Source: Alphaproteobacteria bacterium
Lineage (GTDB): Bacteria; Pseudomonadota; Alphaproteobacteria; RF32; CAG-239
Assembly: GCA_024408895.1 (NCBI GenBank)
Contig: JAKSUO010000026.1
Coordinates: forward strand, 1-11,896
Direction: 5' to 3'
Length of the DNA stretch: 11,896 nt
Of the stretch, positions 7,749-11,896 are shown in pieces. Both the position numbers and the translations under genes were made by a program. The notes below the pieces were generated by a model. That model was not told the origin of the DNA. It made no database searches and saw only the letters and a program-made list of their open reading frames with translations. Each line of letters begins with the position of its first letter. Within the stretch, counting starts at the first letter, position 1.

Positions 7749-8516
7749 ATGTTGATCATTCGTTCACTTTTAACTAATATTTTCTTTTTCGGCACATTGG
7801 GCATAGGTTGTATTATACAACTGCCTGTCGCGCTATTTCCGCAAAAAGTTTCCATATATTATTGGGATAAAATTATGATGCCTGTGGCATTGTTCTGGGT
7901 GCATCTTTTTGCCGGTATCAAATTTGAAGTGCGCGGTAAAGAAAATATCATAGGTAAAAATGTTTTATACGCATGTAAACATGAGTCGGCTTTAGAAACT
8001 TATTCGTTCACTCAATTTGTCCCGGCAACGGCATACATTTTGAAAAAAGAACTTATATTTATGCCGCTTTTCGGTTGGACACAGTATTTTTACGGTATGA
8101 TACCGGTTAATCGCAAGGGCGGTGCAAGTGCTATGAAAAATATGTTATCGGAAGTTAAGAAAAGAACGGATAAAGGGCGTCCGGTTATTATTTTTCCGGA
8201 AGGAACACGCTGCCTGCCGGGAACAACCAAAGGTTATAAATCCGGAATTATGTTTTTGGCTGAAAATTTAGATTTGCCGGTTGTGCCGGTTGCTTTAAAT
8301 ACCGGTATGTTTTGGGCGAAAAATTCTTTCTTGCGCTATCCGGGAACTGCCATTTTTGAGTTTTTGCCGGCCATTAGTGCTAAAAATAAAACAAAAGAAG
8401 AGTTTATGAGTGAATTGCAAAATGCCATTGAAACGAAATGTGCCGAGCTTAACAAGGAAATAGTTGAAAAATATCCTTATACAAAGCAGTTTTTAGCTAA
8501 ATCTGCAAAGGAGTAG
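7749..8516 (+). CDS. plsC: 1-acyl-sn-glycerol-3-phosphate acyltransferase (PlsC-like)
   Basis: Likely transfers an acyl chain to lysophosphatidic acid to give phosphatidic acid, the second acylation of phospholipid synthesis, at the inner membrane; 255 aa. A hydrophobic N-terminus (about 5–55, probably two membrane stretches) precedes the acyltransferase domain. Motif I reads KHESALET (77–84): H78 is present, but the usual aspartate of HX4D is a glutamate, E83. The glycerol-phosphate-binding motifs PVNR (119–122) and FPEGTR (149–154) are intact, as is the VPVALNTG motif (179–186). GGGAGA is 6 nt before the ATG. It sits 15 nt after ydcF, and its last codons contain the sppA ribosome-binding site. 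Related acyltransferases with other substrates share these motifs, so the substrate is the less certain part. Confidence 0.88.
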   Translation: MLIIRSLLTNIFFFGTLGIGCIIQLPVALFPQKVSIYYWDKIMMPVALFWVHLFAGIKFEVRGKENIIGKNVLYACKHESALETYSFTQFVPATAYILKKELIFMPLFGWTQYFYGMIPVNRKGGASAMKNMLSEVKKRTDKGRPVIIFPEGTRCLPGTTKGYKSGIMFLAENLDLPVVPVALNTGMFWAKNSFLRYPGTAIFEFLPAISAKNKTKEEFMSELQNAIETKCAELNKEIVEKYPYTKQFLAKSAKE

Positions 8517-8518
8517 GT

Positions 8519-10261
8519 ATGTTCGAAAAAATAAGAAAAACACTTAAATCTCTTTGCACGGTTTTAGGCGCGATTGTGCTAATTATCGGGATTTTTTCGT
8601 GCATTTTAAACTATTATCGGGCAAAAAGCGTTTATATTCCGGAACATACCATGCTGGTTATTAATTTTGATAATTCTATCACCGAAACAGCTGAGAGCAG
8701 TCTTTTAAGCGAAATTATGCAAACAAATTCACTGGATTTTGTAAAATTACTGCAATCAGTTGAATTTGCTGCTTATGATAAAAACATTGACGGTTTAGTG
8801 GCCAGAATCAACACCACGAATTTGGATATGGCACAGATTCAAGAAATAGCTGTCGCTATTGAAAAATTGAGAAAATCCGGCAAAAAAACCATTGTTTATT
8901 CTCGTGGATTTGGTCCGTTGGGGCAGGGTAACCGCGAATATTATCTGGCTTCATTTTTTGAAAAAATATATATGCAACCGCATACCAATATCGGTTTAAC
9001 CGGCATAGGTATTGAAGTGCCTTTTGCGCGTCCTGTCTTAGATAAAATTGGTGTGTATCCTGAATTTTATGCTCGCTATGAATATAAAAACGCCATGGTA
9101 TCATTAACCGATAAAGAAATGCCGGCACCATATCGTGAAAATATGCAAACTCTTGTAAAAAGTTTGATGACAACAATGCAAAACGGCATTGAGCAAAATA
9201 GGCCGCTGACCGAAAATTTTTCCGATATTATCAATCAGGCACCATTAACCGCCGAGCAAGGGAAAAAACTTAATTTAATTGATGATATTATGTATATATC
9301 TGAACTTGAAGACAAATTAAAAAAAGAAGGTATTGAGAATTTTGCAGACATTAATGATTATGCCGAATTTATTCATCCTAATTCAGGCGATTTGCCGCAA
9401 ATTGCCGTTTTGAATATTAACGGAATTATTAATGATGGTGAAAACGCAACAGACATTGACGGAGAATTTTTAGTTGGCAGTGACAGTATTTTAGCAGACA
9501 TTGCCGCTATTGAAGAATTGGATAACTTAAAAGCTGTTGTGGTGCGCGTCAATAGCCCCGGCGGAAGCTATACGGCGTCTGATGAAATTTATTTTGCATT
9601 AAAAAAACTCAAAAATGATAAAAAAATTCCGATTATAATTTCGCAAGGCGGATATGCCGCTTCCGGCGGTTATTTTGTTTCCTTGGCCGGTGATGTTATT
9701 ATAACAGAACCAATGACAATTACAGGTTCAATCGGTGTTTTTGGAGGCAAAATCGTTTTGCAAAATCTGTGGCAAAAACTCGGAATTACTTGGCAAAATA
9801 TCAAGGTCGGTAAAAATGCCGGCATTATGAGTAGTAATCAACCGTTCAACGCCGATGAAAAAAGAATCTTTAATGCCTCATTGGATGATGTTTATAATGA
9901 TTTTACTAAAAAAACTTTAGAAAACAGACAGTTAACAAAAAATATAGATGATATTGCTCGTGGCAGAGTTTGGACAGGCGCACAAGCCGTGGAACTGGGG
10001 TTGGCGGATGAGTTGGGAGGCTACGGCAAGGCACTGACATATGCCCGTCAACGGAGTGGGCTAAAGCCTGAAGATAGCTTTAAGATTGCCACTTTCCCAC
10101 AACAGAAAAGTTTTAAAGAAAAACTTTATGAAGCCATTTTTTCTGCCGAAATATCAGTGCCGAAATTTATGACATACAACGGTGTTGATATCCGCTATTT
10201 AAAACTTTTCAAACGTTTGCAATATGATACTGTATTGTTACCGTTTAATATCAATATGTAA
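8519..10261 (+). CDS. sppA: Signal peptide peptidase SppA, 67-kDa type
   Basis: A membrane-bound serine protease (family S49) that degrades signal peptides left after secretion; 580 aa, the long tandem-domain form. An N-terminal membrane anchor (about 11–31) is followed by an N-terminal S49-like domain (about 45–260) and a catalytic C-terminal domain (about 294–505). The Ser/Lys dyad is recognisable: K190 in YKNAM, matching E. coli K209, and S382 in GGYAASGGYF, matching E. coli S409. Other conserved pieces are RVNSPGGS (343–350) and TGSIGVFGG (402–410). The gene starts 2 nt after the plsC stop, and its AAAGGAG site (8507–8513) lies inside the end of plsC, so translation is probably coupled. 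About 75 C-terminal residues beyond the protease domain show no feature I recognise. Confidence 0.95.
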   Translation: MFEKIRKTLKSLCTVLGAIVLIIGIFSCILNYYRAKSVYIPEHTMLVINFDNSITETAESSLLSEIMQTNSLDFVKLLQSVEFAAYDKNIDGLVARINTTNLDMAQIQEIAVAIEKLRKSGKKTIVYSRGFGPLGQGNREYYLASFFEKIYMQPHTNIGLTGIGIEVPFARPVLDKIGVYPEFYARYEYKNAMVSLTDKEMPAPYRENMQTLVKSLMTTMQNGIEQNRPLTENFSDIINQAPLTAEQGKKLNLIDDIMYISELEDKLKKEGIENFADINDYAEFIHPNSGDLPQIAVLNINGIINDGENATDIDGEFLVGSDSILADIAAIEELDNLKAVVVRVNSPGGSYTASDEIYFALKKLKNDKKIPIIISQGGYAASGGYFVSLAGDVIITEPMTITGSIGVFGGKIVLQNLWQKLGITWQNIKVGKNAGIMSSNQPFNADEKRIFNASLDDVYNDFTKKTLENRQLTKNIDDIARGRVWTGAQAVELGLADELGGYGKALTYARQRSGLKPEDSFKIATFPQQKSFKEKLYEAIFSAEISVPKFMTYNGVDIRYLKLFKRLQYDTVLLPFNINM

Positions 10262-10281
10262 AAGAAAGAGGTCAATAATAA

Positions 10282-10569
10282 ATGGCGATAGATAATGAAA
10301 CCGTGAAGAAAGTTGCTTTTCTGGCACGACTGAAAATAGAAGATGAAAAAATAGAAGCCACAAAGGAAGAATTTAATAAAATTCTGGCGTGGATTGAAGA
10401 ATTGAACGAAATAAACACCGATAATGTTGAACCATTAATATCTGTCAATGATATTTCCTTAAGACTGCGTGAAGATGAGGTCAGTGACGGACATCAACCG
10501 CAAGCCGTTTTGGAAAATGCGCCGGCTGCCGAATACGGATATTTCGCTGTGCCGAAAGTTGTGGAGTAA
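10282..10569 (+). CDS. gatC: Asp-tRNA(Asn)/Glu-tRNA(Gln) amidotransferase subunit GatC
   Basis: This is the small subunit of the GatCAB amidotransferase, which converts mischarged Glu-tRNA(Gln) and/or Asp-tRNA(Asn) to the amide form. GatC wraps around the GatA–GatB interface and stabilises GatA. At 95 aa it has the usual length. It shows the N-terminal helix [12 protein letters not shown] (9–20), the segment NVEPLI (54–59), the LREDEVSDG motif (67–75), and the ending [14 protein letters not shown] (82–95). A purine-rich AAGAGG lies 10 nt before the ATG, rather far, and the sppA stop is 20 nt upstream with no terminator between. gatA follows after 4 nt. Confidence 0.95.
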   Translation: MAIDNETVKKVAFLARLKIEDEKIEATKEEFNKILAWIEELNEINTDNVEPLISVNDISLRLREDEVSDGHQPQAVLENAPAAEYGYFAVPKVVE

Positions 10570-10573
10570 AAAA

Positions 10574-11896
10574 ATGACAGATATTACAAAATTGACCGTT
10601 TATGAACAACTCCAAGGATTAAAAAATAAAGCTTTTACATCTGTTGAACTTGCTATTGCTTACGCCCAAAAAATGGAAGAGGGGCGCAAATATAATGCTT
10701 ATATAACAGAGTGCGCCGATTATGCGATAGAACAAGCCAAAGAAGCAGACTATCGCTATGCTAACGGAACAAATCGTCCTTTAGAGGGAATTCCTTTGGG
10801 TATTAAAGATTTGTTTTGCACCAAGAATATTCGCACCACAGCGGCTTCGCATATGTTGGATAACTTTGTCCCGCCATACGAATCAACCGTTACGCAAAAT
10901 TTATTAAATGACGGTGCGGTATTTTTAGGCAAGCTTAATTTAGATGAATTTGCCATGGGTGGTAGTAATGAAACCAGTTATTTTGGTCCGGTTGTCAATC
11001 CGTGGAGCAAAGATATTCCTTTGGTGTCCGGCGGATCATCCGGCGGTTCAGCAGCTGCAGTTGCCGCCCACATGTGTGCTGCCGCTACCGGTACAGATAC
11101 CGGTGGTTCTATTCGTGAGCCGGCAGCTTTTTGCGGATTGACAGGTATTAAACCGACATACGGCCGTTGTTCACGCTATGGTATTGTTGCATTTGCATCC
11201 TCGCTTGATCAGGCCGGTCCGATTGCGCAAGATGTACGAGATTGCGCAATTTTATTAAAGAGTATGGCCGGTTTAGATAACAAAGACTCAACTTCTGTTG
11301 ATACAACCGTTCCGGATTATGAACAATTTTTGACCGGTGATATTAAAGGTTTAATTGTCGGTTTGCCGAAAGAATATCGTCCTCAAGGATTAAATCCTGA
11401 AATTGCTGCTTATTGGGATAAAGCCGCCGAATATTTAAAAGCACGCGGTGCTGTTATTAAAGAAATATCTTTACCGCATACCAAATATGCGTTGGCCACA
11501 TATTACGTTTTAGCTCCGGCTGAGGCGTCTTCAAATTTGGCACGCTACGACGGCATACGATACGGGTATCGCGCAACCGGTAACGGACATCTGGATGACT
11601 TATACATCAATACCCGCACACAGGGTTTCGGCACGGAAGTTAAACGCCGTATTATGATAGGCACTTACGTTTTATCTGCCGGCTATTATGATGCTTATTA
11701 TCTCAAAGCGCAAAAAATGCGTCGTTTAATTCATAACGATTTTATGGAAGCCTTTAAACAATGCGATATCATCTTAACACCGACAGCGCCGATTACCGCG
11801 TTTCCGATAGGCGATAGCAAAATGCAAACAGACCCGATTAATATGTACTTGAATGACGTTTTCACTGTTTCTGTTAATTTGGCCGGATTGCCGGCA
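10574..11896 (+). CDS. gatA: Asp-tRNA(Asn)/Glu-tRNA(Gln) amidotransferase subunit GatA (3' end cut off)
   Basis: This is the amidase subunit of GatCAB; it hydrolyses glutamine and supplies ammonia to GatB. The window contains 441 codons with no stop; the family is about 485–495 aa, so roughly 50 residues are missing at the window edge, not by mutation. The amidase-signature Ser-cisSer-Lys triad is visible: K78 in GIKDLF, cis-S155 in [14 protein letters not shown] (152–165) and nucleophile S179 in [17 protein letters not shown] (172–188). The position after SIR is E182, where many GatA proteins have Q. The ATG follows the gatC stop by 4 nt, with GGAG (10563–10566) 7 nt upstream inside the gatC end. 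gatB is expected next but is outside the window. Confidence 0.96.
   Translation, partial: MTDITKLTVYEQLQGLKNKAFTSVELAIAYAQKMEEGRKYNAYITECADYAIEQAKEADYRYANGTNRPLEGIPLGIKDLFCTKNIRTTAASHMLDNFVPPYESTVTQNLLNDGAVFLGKLNLDEFAMGGSNETSYFGPVVNPWSKDIPLVSGGSSGGSAAAVAAHMCAAATGTDTGGSIREPAAFCGLTGIKPTYGRCSRYGIVAFASSLDQAGPIAQDVRDCAILLKSMAGLDNKDSTSVDTTVPDYEQFLTGDIKGLIVGLPKEYRPQGLNPEIAAYWDKAAEYLKARGAVIKEISLPHTKYALATYYVLAPAEASSNLARYDGIRYGYRATGNGHLDDLYINTRTQGFGTEVKRRIMIGTYVLSAGYYDAYYLKAQKMRRLIHNDFMEAFKQCDIILTPTAPITAFPIGDSKMQTDPINMYLNDVFTVSVNLAGLPA

Noticed and set aside
10944..11141. Short plus-strand open frame within gatA
   Set aside because: It is in a different frame from the intact gatA amidase-signature region and has no start signal or family features.
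1..11896. A hidden mobile element, defence system, CRISPR array or tRNA
   Set aside because: Both strands are filled by core genes with short gaps; no transposase, integrase, array-like repeats, tRNA-like cloverleaf or island-type composition break is visible.

Overview
This window looks like chromosomal core sequence from an AT-rich alphaproteobacterium. Three things point there: the gene order yqeY–dnaG–rpoD, a membrane-anchored MJ0042 zinc-ribbon/DUF3426 gene divergent from ftsE-ftsX, and a ydcF–plsC pair directly behind ftsX. The base composition (GC estimated by eye at just under 40%) and the use of GatCAB would fit an uncultured, possibly host-associated lineage. I cannot place it at genus level from sequence alone.

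Layout. The left half (16–5408) is one minus-strand cluster, read right to left: a zinc-ribbon/DUF3426 membrane protein (5408–4545), YqeY (4528–4076), DNA primase DnaG (4066–2240) and the housekeeping sigma factor RpoD (2150–66), ending in an intrinsic terminator (48–10). Spacings are 16, 9 and 89 nt. The 89-nt dnaG–rpoD gap is the only long one. It holds a promoter-like TTGACA-17-TACATA and, just downstream, a perfect 19-bp palindrome in front of the rpoD ribosome-binding site, so rpoD probably has its own promoter and leader-level control. The right half (5524–11896) is a tightly packed plus-strand cluster: ftsE, ftsX, ydcF, plsC, sppA, gatC and gatA (cut by the window end), with gaps from a 1-nt overlap to 20 nt and no terminator between them. 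The two clusters diverge from a 115-bp AT-rich region (5409–5523).

How the genes work together. The minus cluster joins replication priming (DnaG), transcription initiation (RpoD) and a YqeY protein related to the tRNA-binding tail of GatB: a macromolecular-synthesis operon in which YqeY stands where enterobacteria have rpsU. The plus cluster is mostly envelope work: FtsEX links the divisome to peptidoglycan hydrolysis, YdcF is a DUF218 membrane protein, PlsC makes phosphatidic acid, and SppA degrades signal peptides in the membrane. It then runs into gatCA of the tRNA-dependent amidotransferase.

There is no mobile element, CRISPR array, rRNA, tRNA, prophage or obvious horizontally acquired island, and no gene-free stretch longer than 115 bp. 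I found no convincing new multi-gene system. The best leads are the palindrome and possible alternative RNA pairing in the rpoD leader, a very acidic insert in RpoD, an HX4E (not HX4D) acyltransferase box in PlsC, and a marked excess of the tetranucleotide CCGG across the whole AT-rich window.
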